Shown here: piece after piece, positions 35,889 through 44,657 of the stretch
Layout of the letters: every line of letters starts with the position of its first letter
Position numbering within the stretch: position 1 is the stretch's first letter
Source of the DNA: Clostridia bacterium
Lineage (GTDB): Bacteria > Bacillota > Clostridia > Christensenellales > CAG-138
Reading direction: 5' to 3'
NCBI GenBank assembly: GCA_017395105.1
Contig: JAFPWD010000009.1
Coordinates: 1-58,795 of the forward strand
DNA: 58,795 nt
The notes under the pieces: generated by a model
What the model saw: only the letters and a program-made list of their open reading frames with translations
Database searches by the model: none
Told to the model about the DNA's origin: nothing
Made by a program: the position numbers and the translations under genes

Positions 35889-36153
35889 ATGCTCCCTTTA
35901 CCTCGTCCAGCGCATGGTACTTCAAATAGGTCGCCCTGCCGCCCCTAATGTGCCGTTCCTCGCGGTTTGCATCGAGCACGGCGGCAACCTGCTCGGCAAG
36001 CGCCTTGTTTATCTGCCGAAGCCTTTCGGTAATATCCTTGTGCACCGTGGATTTTGAAACCCCGAAAACGACCGCCGCCGCGCGCACAGTCGCGCCTGTT
36101 TCGATAATGTAGCACGCGATATCAAGCACCCGTGATTCAATATAGATATTCAA
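35887..36153 (-). CDS. spoIIID: sporulation transcriptional regulator SpoIIID
   Basis: SpoIIID is a small DNA-binding protein that tunes mother-cell sigma-E gene expression. The 88 residues match along the whole length: YIESRVLDIACYIIETGATVRAAA, the helix-turn-helix VFGVSKSTVHKDITERL, and HIRGGRATYLKY at the basic C-terminus. The start is TTG at 36153 with GAAGGAGAAAG upstream. Together with SpoIVB this shows an intact sporulation programme. Confidence 0.95.
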   Translation of the reverse strand: MNIYIESRVLDIACYIIETGATVRAAAVVFGVSKSTVHKDITERLRQINKALAEQVAAVLDANREERHIRGGRATYLKYHALDEVKGA

Positions 36154-36299
36154 TTTCTTTCTCCTTCAAGCTGATTTGACCGTAACAGCATGTACACCGG
36201 CAGTAATAAGCTATGCATTTTGCATCAGCAAAATACGCGGCAGACGGATCATCGCTTTGCATAATATTGCAAATTTCCTTCATATCGCGCATTTTACTA

Positions 36300-36328
36300 T
36301 TGAATCCCAACTCAAACGGGTTTATAAT
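36300..36328 (+). promoter_or_regulatory. promoter of the citE operon
   Basis: TTGAAT (36300-36305), 17 nt, TATAAT (36323-36328), about 70 nt upstream of citE. Confidence 0.6.
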
Positions 36329-36398
36329 AGCTATGTATGCAAAAATCTTACTGCGGAGGCGCATCGTGATAAACGCGCCCCGTCGAAAGGAAGTTAAA

Positions 36399-37283
36399 AT
36401 GCGCAGAAGCATGTTATTTTTGCCGGGAAACACGCCGAATATGATAATCAACGGCGACAGCCTCGGTGCCGATTCTATCATTCTCGACCTTGAAGATGCC
36501 GTATCGCCCGATGAAAAGGACTCGGCGCGCCTGCTCGTTCGCAGTGCGCTCAAGAAGATGGGCTTTAAGGGCGTTGAGATAACGGTTCGCATCAACTCCA
36601 TCGATACCGACTACTGGAAGCATGATCTCGATGCGATAATCCCGCTTCGCCCAAACCTCATCATGCCCCCAAAGGCGAGCTGTGCGGAGGATATCCGAGA
36701 GGTGGATGCTTATATAGAAGAGGTCGAGCGCAGAAACGGTATCGAGGTCGGCACTGTAAAGCTGATTCCCCTGATCGAAACCGCGCTCGGCGTTGAAAAC
36801 GCCTATCAGATCGCTTCGGCCTGCCCACGAGTTGCGGCGATCTTCCTCGGCGGCGAGGATCTGACCGCCGATCTGCGCTGCAAGCGCACCAAGGGCGGCA
36901 ACGAGATAGACTACGCCAGAAAACGCCTCGTTATGGCGGCACGCGCCGCGGGTGTGGACGTTTACGACACCCCGTTTACGGACGTGAACGACGACGAGGG
37001 GATCGAGGTTGATGCCGAATACGCCAAGAGCCTCGGCTTCACGGGTAAATCCGCTATCGCGCCGCGCCATGTAAAGGTCATAAACGCCGTATTCAGCCCT
37101 TCGGAGAAGGACATCGAATACGCCAAGCTCGTTTTCGAGGCGATAAGGCTCGGCAAGGAGCAGGGCAAGGGCGCGGTCTCCCTGCGCGGCAAGATGATAG
37201 ATAAGCCCATCGTGGAAAGGGCAAGGCAGACCCTTGCGGCGGCAAAGCAGCTCGGACTTGTGGAGGATGATATCAATGAGTAA
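36399..37283 (+). CDS. citE: citrate (or citramalate) lyase, beta subunit
   Basis: CitE cleaves the (3S)-citryl- or citramalyl-thioester on the acyl carrier subunit. It has 294 residues in a TIM-barrel fold: SMLFLPGNTPNM, DSIILDLEDAVSPDEKDSAR, TVRINSIDTDYWKHDL, MPPKA, IPLIETALGVENA, and FLGGEDLTADL. ATG 36399 has GAAAGGAAG; the open frame begins far upstream at 36213 without a site. It overlaps citF by 8 nt. The gamma carrier (citD) and the ligase and prosthetic-group genes (citC, citX, citG) are not found here. Confidence 0.93.
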   Translation: MRRSMLFLPGNTPNMIINGDSLGADSIILDLEDAVSPDEKDSARLLVRSALKKMGFKGVEITVRINSIDTDYWKHDLDAIIPLRPNLIMPPKASCAEDIREVDAYIEEVERRNGIEVGTVKLIPLIETALGVENAYQIASACPRVAAIFLGGEDLTADLRCKRTKGGNEIDYARKRLVMAARAAGVDVYDTPFTDVNDDEGIEVDAEYAKSLGFTGKSAIAPRHVKVINAVFSPSEKDIEYAKLVFEAIRLGKEQGKGAVSLRGKMIDKPIVERARQTLAAAKQLGLVEDDINE

Positions 37284-38685
37284 GCTGATTTCTTCAATAA
37301 AGCAGGCTGTTGAGGCGAGCGGCCTCAAAAGCGGAATGACCGTTTCCTTCCATCACCATCTGCGTAACGGCGACTACGTTCTGAACATGGTAATGGAAGC
37401 CATCGCTGAGCTCGGAATTAAGGATCTGACCGTCAACGCAAGCTCCCTCTTCGATACGCACCGTCCGCTCAAGGAGCATATCCAAAATGGAGTCGTTTCC
37501 ACCATTCAAACAGACTATATGTCGCAGGAGCTCGGCAGATTTATTTCGGCGGGCAATATGAAAAACCCCGTTCAGTTCCGCACCCACGGCGGCAGACCGG
37601 CCGACATCGAGAGCGGCAAAACCCCGATAGACGTTGCGTTCATAGCCGCTCCCGCTTCGGATAATATGGGCAACTGCACGGGCAAAATGGGCAAATCCGC
37701 CTGCGGCTCGCTCGGCTACGCAATGCCCGATGCGCGCTGCGCCAAGTTCGTTGTGGTCATAACGGATGAGCTTCACCCCTATCCGCTCGTTACCCGCTCC
37801 ATCCCAGAAACGGATGTGGATGCGGTCGTGGTCGTGGATTCTATTGGCGACCCCAAGGGCATAGTTTCCGGTACGACCAAGATCACCCGCGATCCCGTCG
37901 GCCTTCTTATGGCGCAGACGGCGGTGGACGTTATAAAGGGCTCCGGCCTTCTCAAGGACGGCTTCTCGTTCCAAACCGGCGCGGGCGGCGCTTCGCTTGC
38001 GGCGGCGAAATATCTTAAGGACGTTATGATTAAGGAGAAGATTCAGGGCAGCTTCGGTCTCGGCGGCATAACCGGCTATATGGTCGATATGCTCGAGGAG
38101 GGCTGCTTCGAGTCGCTTCTCGATGTACAATGCTTCGATCTTCGCGCGGTCGAATCCATAAGGAATAACCCGCGCCACAGCGAAATTTCGGCCTCTCTCT
38201 ACGCTTCGCCCTTTGCAAAGAGTGCGGTGGTCGATAGCCTCGATGTGGTCATTCTCGGAGCAACAGAGATAGACGTGGACTTCAATATAAACGTTCACAC
38301 CGATTCAAACGGCCGCATCATGGGCGGCAGCGGCGGCCACAGCGACACGGCGGCGGGTGCAAAGCTCGCCATGATAATCGCGCCGCTCTCAAGGGCGAGG
38401 CTGCCGATAGTTACCGACCGCGTGAACTGCATCTCCACCCCGGGCAGCACCGTGGACGTGCTCGTCACCCAGAAGGGCGTTGCGGTCAATCCGAAGAATA
38501 TTGAGCTTCGTCAAAGGCTCATCGATTCGGGCGTTAAGGTGCTCGATATCCGCGAGCTCAAATCGCTTGCCGAGGATAGAAGCGGCGTTCCGATGAAGCC
38601 CGCTATCGGCGAAAGGGTCGTTGCCGAGGTCATCTACCGCGACGGAACGGTTATCGACAGAATAAGGGATGTGCGCGAGAGTTAA
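37276..38685 (+). CDS. citF: citrate (or citramalate) lyase, alpha subunit
   Basis: CitF is the acyl-carrier-protein transferase of the lyase complex and swaps acetyl for citryl on the carrier. The 469 residues carry SFHHHLRNGDYVLN, NASSLFDTHRPL, HGGRPADIE, KSACGSLGYAM, GFSFQTGAGGASL, and GGSGGHSDTAAG. It is about 40 residues shorter at the N-terminus than E. coli CitF (about 510). It overlaps citE and is followed by an unrelated AT-rich gene before the fumarase genes. Confidence 0.93.
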   Translation: MSKLISSIKQAVEASGLKSGMTVSFHHHLRNGDYVLNMVMEAIAELGIKDLTVNASSLFDTHRPLKEHIQNGVVSTIQTDYMSQELGRFISAGNMKNPVQFRTHGGRPADIESGKTPIDVAFIAAPASDNMGNCTGKMGKSACGSLGYAMPDARCAKFVVVITDELHPYPLVTRSIPETDVDAVVVVDSIGDPKGIVSGTTKITRDPVGLLMAQTAVDVIKGSGLLKDGFSFQTGAGGASLAAAKYLKDVMIKEKIQGSFGLGGITGYMVDMLEEGCFESLLDVQCFDLRAVESIRNNPRHSEISASLYASPFAKSAVVDSLDVVILGATEIDVDFNINVHTDSNGRIMGGSGGHSDTAAGAKLAMIIAPLSRARLPIVTDRVNCISTPGSTVDVLVTQKGVAVNPKNIELRQRLIDSGVKVLDIRELKSLAEDRSGVPMKPAIGERVVAEVIYRDGTVIDRIRDVRES

Positions 38686-38714
38686 GAACCTTTTGAGGAG
38701 GAGTGAATGCTCTA

Positions 38715-39392
38715 ATGGAACAAATAATTCAGCTGATTAAAGACATACTGGACTTGCTAAACAAGTATTCAGGTGCTATTACTCTCGTTTTTGCTGTAGT
38801 AGGTGGCTATTTTGCATTAAAACAATGGAGGACTCAGGTCATGCACAAGCGTGCAGAAATGGTGAATGATTTGATGAACCGTGTTAGAGGTGATAAGGAT
38901 ATTGCTGCCATTATGGATATAATCGATTGGGATGAAGGGATACGTTATGATGGAAAGTTTCATGCCGATCATAGTGTTGCAAAGAAAGCATTGTTGATTG
39001 GTGACCGTTCTCATCCTCCGCGCCCACGTTCTCGCCATCGGGTTGCAAAGAAAGCACTGTTGACTGTTGACAACGATGATGCATTGTTTAAAAAGATTGA
39101 CAAAACACTTTCATTCTTTTCTTATATTTGCTATCTTTGCAAAAGAAAAGCAATATCTAAAAAGGATATGATCCCGTTTGAATATGGACTCGAACGTATT
39201 GCGGTCAATGAACATATTAGAAATTACTTATATAGTATCTATCATTGGGCAAAGTATCTTGGTGTAAAGTGCTCATTTGAGTATTTGATCGATTACTATT
39301 TTAAAAAGAAATACTTGGATGAAAAAAAGTTTAAAAAACTAAATGGAGATGGACCGTATACATGCTTTCTTGAGATACCAGACGCACATTAA
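38715..39392 (+). CDS. unidentified membrane-anchored protein, AT-rich, inserted in the operon
   Basis: I do not recognise this protein of about 225 residues. One membrane helix (about 18-36) is followed by a basic WRTQVMHKR stretch and a soluble, lysine- and tyrosine-rich domain. Its base composition is clearly more AT-rich than citF before and fumA after, which suggests foreign origin. Inside it a 66-bp in-frame duplication (38976-39071) repeats VAKKALL with an Arg/Pro-rich insert between. The frame is open from GTG 38703, but ATG 38715 sits 12 nt after AGGAGG and is preferred. It splits what would otherwise be a citE-citF-fumA-fumB operon. Confidence 0.6.
   Translation: MEQIIQLIKDILDLLNKYSGAITLVFAVVGGYFALKQWRTQVMHKRAEMVNDLMNRVRGDKDIAAIMDIIDWDEGIRYDGKFHADHSVAKKALLIGDRSHPPRPRSRHRVAKKALLTVDNDDALFKKIDKTLSFFSYICYLCKRKAISKKDMIPFEYGLERIAVNEHIRNYLYSIYHWAKYLGVKCSFEYLIDYYFKKKYLDEKKFKKLNGDGPYTCFLEIPDAH
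38976..39071 (+). repeat. 30-bp direct repeats bounding a 66-bp in-frame insertion
   Basis: The 30 nt at 38976-39005 recur at 39042-39071 with three mismatches. The 36 nt between are GC-rich (39006-39041) and encode an Arg/Pro/His run, unlike the rest of the gene. Confidence 0.75.
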
Positions 39393-39422
39393 TGCGAATT
39401 CAATATAATGAAAGGTGAAAAC

Positions 39423-40262
39423 ATGAGAGAAATAGATGCAAGACTTATCACCGAAACCGTGGCGACACTTGCGGTCGAAGCAAACTGCTTCCTGCCCGCC
39501 GATATCAAGTCGAGGATTGAGAAGGCTCGAAGCGAGGAAAAATGGGAAACCGCGCAGGGCATACTCGATAAGATCATCGAAAACTACGGCATCGCCGCGA
39601 GGGATAATATGCCCATCTGCCAGGATACGGGCGTTTGCTGCGTTTTTCTTAAAATAGGGCAGGACGTGCATATCGTCGGCGATCTCACCGAGGCCGTGAA
39701 CGCGGGCGTTAAAAAGGGCTACGGCGAAGGCTATCTTCGCAAATCGGTGGTCGGCGATCCGCTCAAGAGGGTCAACACCGGCGACAACAGCCCTGCGATG
39801 CTCTATACCGAGATAGTTCCCGGCGATAAGCTCGAGATAACCGTTGCTCCCAAGGGCTTCGGCAGCGAGAATATGAGCCAATTGAAGATGCTCAAGCCCT
39901 CGGACGGCATCGAGGGCGTTAAAGCGTTTGTGCTCAAAACCGTTGATGAAGCGGGGCCGAACCCCTGTCCGCCGATAGTGGTCGGCATCGGCATCGGCGG
40001 CACCTTCGATAAGGCGGCATACCTTGCCAAAAAAGCGCTGATGCGAAGCGCAGAAGAGCGCAATTCGGACGAATTCTATGCAGAGCTTGAAAACGAGCTG
40101 CTCGAGAGAATAAACGCGCTCGGCATCGGACCGCAGGGCTTCGGCGGCAGAACCACGGCGCTTGCGGTCAATATCGAAACCATGCCCACCCATATCGCGG
40201 GTCTGCCCGTGGCGGTCAATATAAACTGCCATGTAACGCGGCATAAGAGCGCGGTGCTGTAA
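39423..40262 (+). CDS. fumA: fumarate hydratase class I, alpha subunit (or mesaconase)
   Basis: This is the cluster-bearing subunit of a two-chain class I hydro-lyase, 279 residues. The first cluster cysteine is in MPICQDTGVCCVF; the second in GPNPCPPIVVGIGIGG; the third in NINCHVTRH near the C-terminus. The residues KGFGSENMS and GFGGRTTAL are typical. Start ATG 39423 has AAAGGTGAA. It sits in gene order alpha-beta behind citE-citF. Class I fumarases and mesaconases are close relatives, so mesaconate hydration is a real alternative. The symbol is used in the sense of a two-subunit class I enzyme. Confidence 0.9.
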   Translation: MREIDARLITETVATLAVEANCFLPADIKSRIEKARSEEKWETAQGILDKIIENYGIAARDNMPICQDTGVCCVFLKIGQDVHIVGDLTEAVNAGVKKGYGEGYLRKSVVGDPLKRVNTGDNSPAMLYTEIVPGDKLEITVAPKGFGSENMSQLKMLKPSDGIEGVKAFVLKTVDEAGPNPCPPIVVGIGIGGTFDKAAYLAKKALMRSAEERNSDEFYAELENELLERINALGIGPQGFGGRTTALAVNIETMPTHIAGLPVAVNINCHVTRHKSAVL

Positions 40263-40277
40263 GCGGAGGAAAAACCA

Positions 40278-40838
40278 ATGGAAAGAAAGATAAATCTGCC
40301 CATCACAAGGGAAATGGCAAGGGAAATTAAGAGCGGCGAAAGCTGCCTTCTTTCGGGAGTTATCTACACCGCGAGGGATGCGGCGCATAAGCGCCTTGTG
40401 GAGCTTCTTGAAAAGGGCGAGAAGCTGCCCTTCGATATCGAGAACGCGACCATCTACTATGTTGGCCCCACTCCCGCAAAGCCCGATCAGGTCATCGGCT
40501 CGGCCGGCCCCACCACCAGCTACCGTATGGACGCATATTCTCCCGCGCTTATCGCGGCGGGCGAAACCGGCATGATAGGCAAGGGCAAGCGCGGCTCTGC
40601 GGTCGTTGAGGCCATGAAGAAGCACGGCGCGGTGTATTTCGCCGCTATCGGCGGCGCGGGCGCTCTGCTCTCAAGCTGCATCAAATCCGCCGAGGTCGTT
40701 TGTTATGAGGATCTCGGCGCGGAGGCCGTAAGAAGGCTCGTTGTTGAGAATCTTCCCGTTGTTGCGGTTATCGACAGCGAGGGCAACAACCTCTATGAAA
40801 ACGGCAGAAGGGCGTATCTTGAAAGCGAAAAGAACTGA
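40278..40838 (+). CDS. fumB: fumarate hydratase class I, beta subunit (or mesaconase)
   Basis: The beta subunit has 186 residues with the canonical swivelling-domain motifs: SGVIYTARDAAHKRL, YYVGPTPAKP, SAGPTTSYRMDAY, MIGKGKRG, and FAAIGGAGALLS. It is separated from alpha by 15 nt with GCGGAGG between. It is much closer to textbook fumarase beta than the copy at 21744. A terminator follows. Confidence 0.92.
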   Translation: MERKINLPITREMAREIKSGESCLLSGVIYTARDAAHKRLVELLEKGEKLPFDIENATIYYVGPTPAKPDQVIGSAGPTTSYRMDAYSPALIAAGETGMIGKGKRGSAVVEAMKKHGAVYFAAIGGAGALLSSCIKSAEVVCYEDLGAEAVRRLVVENLPVVAVIDSEGNNLYENGRRAYLESEKN

Positions 40839-40873
40839 TACGCAGCAGGTCAACAAACATTTTTTCTTTTAAG

Positions 40874-40899
40874 GAACGCCGCTCGGCGTTCTTTTTTTT
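40874..40899 (+). terminator. terminator of the cit/fum operon
   Basis: GAACGCC (40874-40880) with GGCGTTC (40885-40891), loop GCTC, then eight T. Confidence 0.85.
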
Positions 40900-40976
40900 G
40901 CAGGGTATTCGTTCGTTGAAACAACAAAACCAATACGGCACTCAAAAATAATTTATCGAAATTCAATAAAACATGC

Positions 40977-41005
40977 TTGACAAACGGTTACGAAACCGCT
41001 ATAAT
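40977..41005 (+). promoter_or_regulatory. perfect consensus promoter with palindrome in the spacer
   Basis: TTGACA (40977-40982), exactly 17 nt, TATAAT (41000-41005). The spacer contains the inverted repeat CGGTT-ACGA-AACCG (40985-40998). A strong promoter with an operator-like palindrome between its boxes is the usual layout for tight repression. It drives the small-gene cluster starting at 41081. Confidence 0.75.
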
Positions 41006-41080
41006 GCGATCATAAAGCGCAAGCGGCGCTAATGGCGCAGTAGGCGGGAAATGCTCCATTATGAATCGGGGGTGCGGAGA

Positions 41081-41605
41081 ATGAAAAAAGTGTTTGCCAT
41101 AGTTTTTGTGACGATTGCCGCCATTATCGCGGCCGCCGTGCTTTTAGTGGCGGTAGGTATCTGCATTTTCATATTCACCCCCGCGGATTCGATGAGCAGG
41201 GTGCAGGATGTCCAAAATGTGTACGACGAAGTGTGGAATCTGATGAGCGATGAATGCCGCGGCAAGAAGACCGTGCTGTCGAGCGCAACGCCCGAAGCCT
41301 ACAAGGACTTTGATCCTTTCCTTGAATTGCGAATACCCGAATATGTTGGATTGTTTCACTGGCCGGATCATGACGGCCGTGGAGAGATGCATATCGCCTT
41401 GTATTCGCCGAGGGAAGACGCAACCATTCATTATACCTACTATCCCGATACCAAGCTCCTAACGGGTGAAAAAGACGAAGCGTATTTGCTTGAAAACTTT
41501 TTGAAGCTCTACTTTGAATGGATGGAAGCAGGCGGCAAGAGCTCCGAGTATTCGCCGGAAAGCTTGGGCGAATACACATTTGAACCGATTCAGGACCATG
41601 AATAA
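41081..41605 (+). CDS. small membrane-anchored protein, unknown function
   Basis: A 174-residue protein with an N-terminal hydrophobic helix (about 4-30, MKKVFAIVF) and an extracytoplasmic acidic domain. No family recognised. The start at 41081 follows GCGGAG; the open frame begins at 41051 without a better site. It is first in a run of eight small genes (to 45614) transcribed from the strong promoter at 40977. Confidence 0.7.
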   Translation: MKKVFAIVFVTIAAIIAAAVLLVAVGICIFIFTPADSMSRVQDVQNVYDEVWNLMSDECRGKKTVLSSATPEAYKDFDPFLELRIPEYVGLFHWPDHDGRGEMHIALYSPREDATIHYTYYPDTKLLTGEKDEAYLLENFLKLYFEWMEAGGKSSEYSPESLGEYTFEPIQDHE

Positions 41606-41634
41606 ACAAAACAGGGCAAAAGGAGATGCGGAGC

Positions 41635-42270
41635 ATGAAAAACTGCATCGTTTTCAAACACGACTTGAGATCGTATCTTTTGGCATCCGCCCTCGGAGTG
41701 TTTGCGGGGCTGTTGGTCGCCTTCTTCGCCTGCTTCCCCGGCGACGGTCTTTGGGGCTTGGCGTTTTTCAGCTCGCAAACGTTCGGCTTTTGGGTGTTCA
41801 CCTGCTCGCTGATCGCGCTGTTCAGCTCGAAGCACTATGCTGCGGGCGGCTGCGTTGCGCTGTATGTTTACTTTATGTTCTATATAACGGGGCTTTATAA
41901 AAGGCTTGCCGTTGTTTTGAAAATGCAGAATACTTGGGCATATTTCTTCAAGGGCTTCTATGGTGAGCTCACATACGGACTGCTCGCCGCCGCACTATGC
42001 TTTGCGCTCGCCTTTATACTGTGGTTCGCTCGAAAGGATAAGCCGATCTTCGTTCTGCTTCGGTTCGCTCCGCTGCTTGTGATCGCTGCAGAAGCGATAT
42101 GGCTTTGGCTCTGGGTGATATACCAAAACTGCTTTTTGTTCATGGCGATCGTGGATACCCTGTGCGCCGCCGCCTATCTTATGATAATTCTGAAGTGCTT
42201 CAACAATAGGCTCTTGAAGCGCAAACCCGATTTCGAAATTCCGCCCGAAAGCGGATCGAATAATAAATAA
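41635..42270 (+). CDS. polytopic membrane protein, unknown function
   Basis: A 211-residue protein with about six predicted helices and a short charged tail. No family recognised. The ATG at 41635 is preferred over 41626 because AAAGGAG directly abuts the latter. It lies 29 nt after the preceding gene. Confidence 0.7.
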   Translation: MKNCIVFKHDLRSYLLASALGVFAGLLVAFFACFPGDGLWGLAFFSSQTFGFWVFTCSLIALFSSKHYAAGGCVALYVYFMFYITGLYKRLAVVLKMQNTWAYFFKGFYGELTYGLLAAALCFALAFILWFARKDKPIFVLLRFAPLLVIAAEAIWLWLWVIYQNCFLFMAIVDTLCAAAYLMIILKCFNNRLLKRKPDFEIPPESGSNNK

Positions 42271-42290
42271 AAATTTTAGGAGGATTCATT

Positions 42291-42773
42291 ATGGATCAAA
42301 AGAAACTTGCAAACTGGCTCAAGGTCATCATCGTTGGCGTTGCGCTGCTCGGCATTCTCGTATGCGCGGTAGTTCTGCCATCGATAGGAAAAATGTTCAT
42401 GCAGCACTATGATGGCGAATTCGACTACGCTTTCTGGCCCGATCTTATTTTCCTGTGGGTATGCATGATCCCTTGCTTCATTGCGTTGCTTCCTGCTTGG
42501 CGAATTGCGGACAACATCGGCAAGGACAGGGCGTTTTCGATTGAAAATGCAAAATGCTTCAAGCTGATATCGATACTCGCCGCCGCGGATTCCGCATTCT
42601 TTTTCATTGGAAACATCGTTCTGCTGTTTCTTTGGATGAATCACGGCGGCTTTGCTCTGATGTCTCTTGTTTTCGTCTTCATAGGCATCGCCGTTTCGGT
42701 TGCCGCTGCCGTGCTCTCACATCTTGTGGGCAAGGCCGCCAAAATGCAGGATGAAACCGACCTTACGATATAA
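42291..42773 (+). CDS. DUF2975-like membrane protein
   Basis: A 160-residue protein with four membrane helices, resembling DUF2975 proteins: an RIADNIGKDRAFSIENAKCF loop between helices 2 and 3 is the recognisable part. In Bacillus and Clostridia such proteins are habitually encoded next to a small XRE regulator (YoaS/YozG type), exactly as here. AGGAGG precedes the ATG. Molecular role unknown. Confidence 0.8.
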   Translation: MDQKKLANWLKVIIVGVALLGILVCAVVLPSIGKMFMQHYDGEFDYAFWPDLIFLWVCMIPCFIALLPAWRIADNIGKDRAFSIENAKCFKLISILAAADSAFFFIGNIVLLFLWMNHGGFALMSLVFVFIGIAVSVAAAVLSHLVGKAAKMQDETDLTI

Positions 42774-42786
42774 GGAGGGCAAAACT

Positions 42787-43008
42787 ATGGAAAGCGAGAT
42801 CATCTTCAACATCGACGTAATGCTTGCAAAGCGCAAGATGAGCGTTTCCGAGCTTGCCGAAAAGGTGGGCATAACGCTCTCAAATATGTCCATTCTCAAA
42901 ACGGGCAAGGCAAAGGCCATTCGCATCTCGACCCTTATCAAGCTCTGCGAAGCGCTGGACTGCCAGCCCGGGGATATTCTGGAGTTCCGCAAGGGGGACG
43001 GGGAATAA
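42787..43008 (+). CDS. small XRE-family transcriptional regulator (YozG-like)
   Basis: A 73-residue Cro/C1-type DNA-binding protein: MSVSELAEKVGITLSNMSIL is the helix-turn-helix, followed by ISTLIKLCEALDCQPGDILEF, typical of the stand-alone YozG-like group. It pairs with the DUF2975 gene 13 nt upstream and its stop overlaps the next start (TAATG). It is the obvious candidate to bind the palindrome in the cluster promoter (40985-40998). Confidence 0.9.
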   Translation: MESEIIFNIDVMLAKRKMSVSELAEKVGITLSNMSILKTGKAKAIRISTLIKLCEALDCQPGDILEFRKGDGE

Positions 43009-43346
43009 TGCTGAGCGCGCTCCTCTTTGTGATTCAACCTGTGAACGGAGGATGGGTGTTCGCCGCAGTATTGCTGCTGCTTATCCTGCTGTATCTTGCA
43101 CTCAGCGGAGCGTTTTCTTCGAGGCTGAGCGGCAGGGAAAAGCTTTGGATGCTCGGTTTGCTCGCCGCCGCGCTGCTGGTTTCGGACTGCATCGTTCTAT
43201 TCAACCTTTTCCCGGATTTTGCGTATAAGAACCTCGGCATGGCGGGCGCATGGCTCTCGATATTAACGCCTACGGTTTGCGTTATGCTTACGCTTGCCGC
43301 AATAAAACTTGTTCGGAAGGCGAAAAATAATCGGGAGGAAGAATGA
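43008..43346 (+). CDS. small membrane protein, unknown function
   Basis: A 112-residue protein with three predicted helices and a basic tail (KLVRKAKNNREEE). Its ATG shares a base with the stop of the XRE gene, and its stop overlaps the next gene's start, so translation is coupled on both sides. No family recognised. Confidence 0.7.
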   Translation: MLSALLFVIQPVNGGWVFAAVLLLLILLYLALSGAFSSRLSGREKLWMLGLLAAALLVSDCIVLFNLFPDFAYKNLGMAGAWLSILTPTVCVMLTLAAIKLVRKAKNNREEE

Positions 43347-43984
43347 AAATGAAAAAACTTTTTATAATAGCAATTTTAACGTTCAGTTTTGTGTTTTGCG
43401 GCTGTTCATCGGAGTTTTTTACGGCGATAATGGGCAGCCTCAATACCCCCATGATTCTGCCGAGCGAATCGGAGGCGCATTTTGAAAAGCTGGAGCAGGT
43501 GCTTCAGCAAACCGCCGAGAGCCATGAGCTTGAGCTTAAAAAGGTGCGAAGCAAGCTCGATGAGGACGGCATCATAGTCGATTTCGAGCTCAAGCCCGAT
43601 GAAAGCTCGACTATAAAAGTAAGCCTGAACAATATTCTTTTGGACGGCAGAACGAAGGGCGCGGAGCGCTTCAGCGTTTCTTACGAAAAGAGCGATAGAA
43701 GCACGGAATTCGATATCGCGCTGTTTACCGCGATCGTAAACAGCGTTTCGAGGCGCACATTAACGGACGATTTCTGCGTACAGCTCGCTAACGATACCGA
43801 TGGCACCTTTGCCGAAATAAGCACGAACGGCGCACCGGGCTGGATGCACAAGTTCAAAACGCTTGATAAATACGGAAACTGGAGCCTCAGCGAGGATCTG
43901 ATTATGGATGAATCACAGCTTGATTCGGCTGAAAACGATTATACCGAGCTGCTGTACTTCGATGGGCTGACAAGGGCTTTTTAA
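43343..43984 (+). CDS. putative lipoprotein, unknown function
   Basis: A 213-residue protein with a signal helix and lipobox FCGC (Cys21), followed by an acidic domain without recognisable motifs. It overlaps the upstream gene by 4 nt (ATGA). GGAGG is well placed before the ATG. Confidence 0.72.
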   Translation: MKMKKLFIIAILTFSFVFCGCSSEFFTAIMGSLNTPMILPSESEAHFEKLEQVLQQTAESHELELKKVRSKLDEDGIIVDFELKPDESSTIKVSLNNILLDGRTKGAERFSVSYEKSDRSTEFDIALFTAIVNSVSRRTLTDDFCVQLANDTDGTFAEISTNGAPGWMHKFKTLDKYGNWSLSEDLIMDESQLDSAENDYTELLYFDGLTRAF

Positions 43985-44006
43985 TAAAAAGAAAGGGTTT
44001 TATATA

Positions 44007-44636
44007 ATGAAAGGACGGATACAGGACGGGCTTATGACCCGCATCAAGCTCGCTGTTTGCACGCTTTTGATAGCTGCGATACCTCTTTCGGCGATCTTGG
44101 CCGCTTCATCATCTGCTGAGAATGCGGAAGGCGCAGCGACCGAGGAACCCGGCGCGGGCGCGTACTATCGCTTGGGCATATTCTCATGCGCGAGGCTGAC
44201 CCCGACAGAATACGTTGAAAAAACGACGGGCGCGAAGGTGAGCGATGCAAAGCTCGTTTTCCATGAGGACGACCACGGCGGCTTTCACGGTGATGGCAAT
44301 ACCTTGATGGTGTTTGACTGCTCGGAGGCGGGCGAGGATTTTGAAAGCAGCTTGAGTGAATGGCGCGAGCTGCCGATGAGCGATAAGCTTTATTATGCGC
44401 TGTTTGATCAGCGCGCGGATATGGGAGAGCCGCTCGGCAGGCTATTCGTGAGGTTCGACATCGAGTACGATCATGACACGCCTGCTGTTAAGGACGGATT
44501 GTATTACTTTGAAAACAGGCATAACAGAGCAAAGAGCCGCGATGATGAAAACCTCTTTGATCATTCGGTTAATTTCACCTTCGCCGTGTACGATCGCGAA
44601 ACGAAGAAACTGTACTATATTGAAGTGGACACATAA
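44007..44636 (+). CDS. secreted protein, unknown function
   Basis: A 209-residue protein with a predicted signal peptide (hydrophobic about 13-32, likely cleavage near AILAASS). The mature part contains HEDDHGGFHGDG and is rich in acidic residues. No family recognised. The start at 44007 has GAAAGGG upstream; ATG 44034 is a less likely alternative. It continues the small-gene cluster. Confidence 0.68.
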   Translation: MKGRIQDGLMTRIKLAVCTLLIAAIPLSAILAASSSAENAEGAATEEPGAGAYYRLGIFSCARLTPTEYVEKTTGAKVSDAKLVFHEDDHGGFHGDGNTLMVFDCSEAGEDFESSLSEWRELPMSDKLYYALFDQRADMGEPLGRLFVRFDIEYDHDTPAVKDGLYYFENRHNRAKSRDDENLFDHSVNFTFAVYDRETKKLYYIEVDT

Positions 44637-44657
44637 TGCAAAAGGAGAAAGTTCAGG

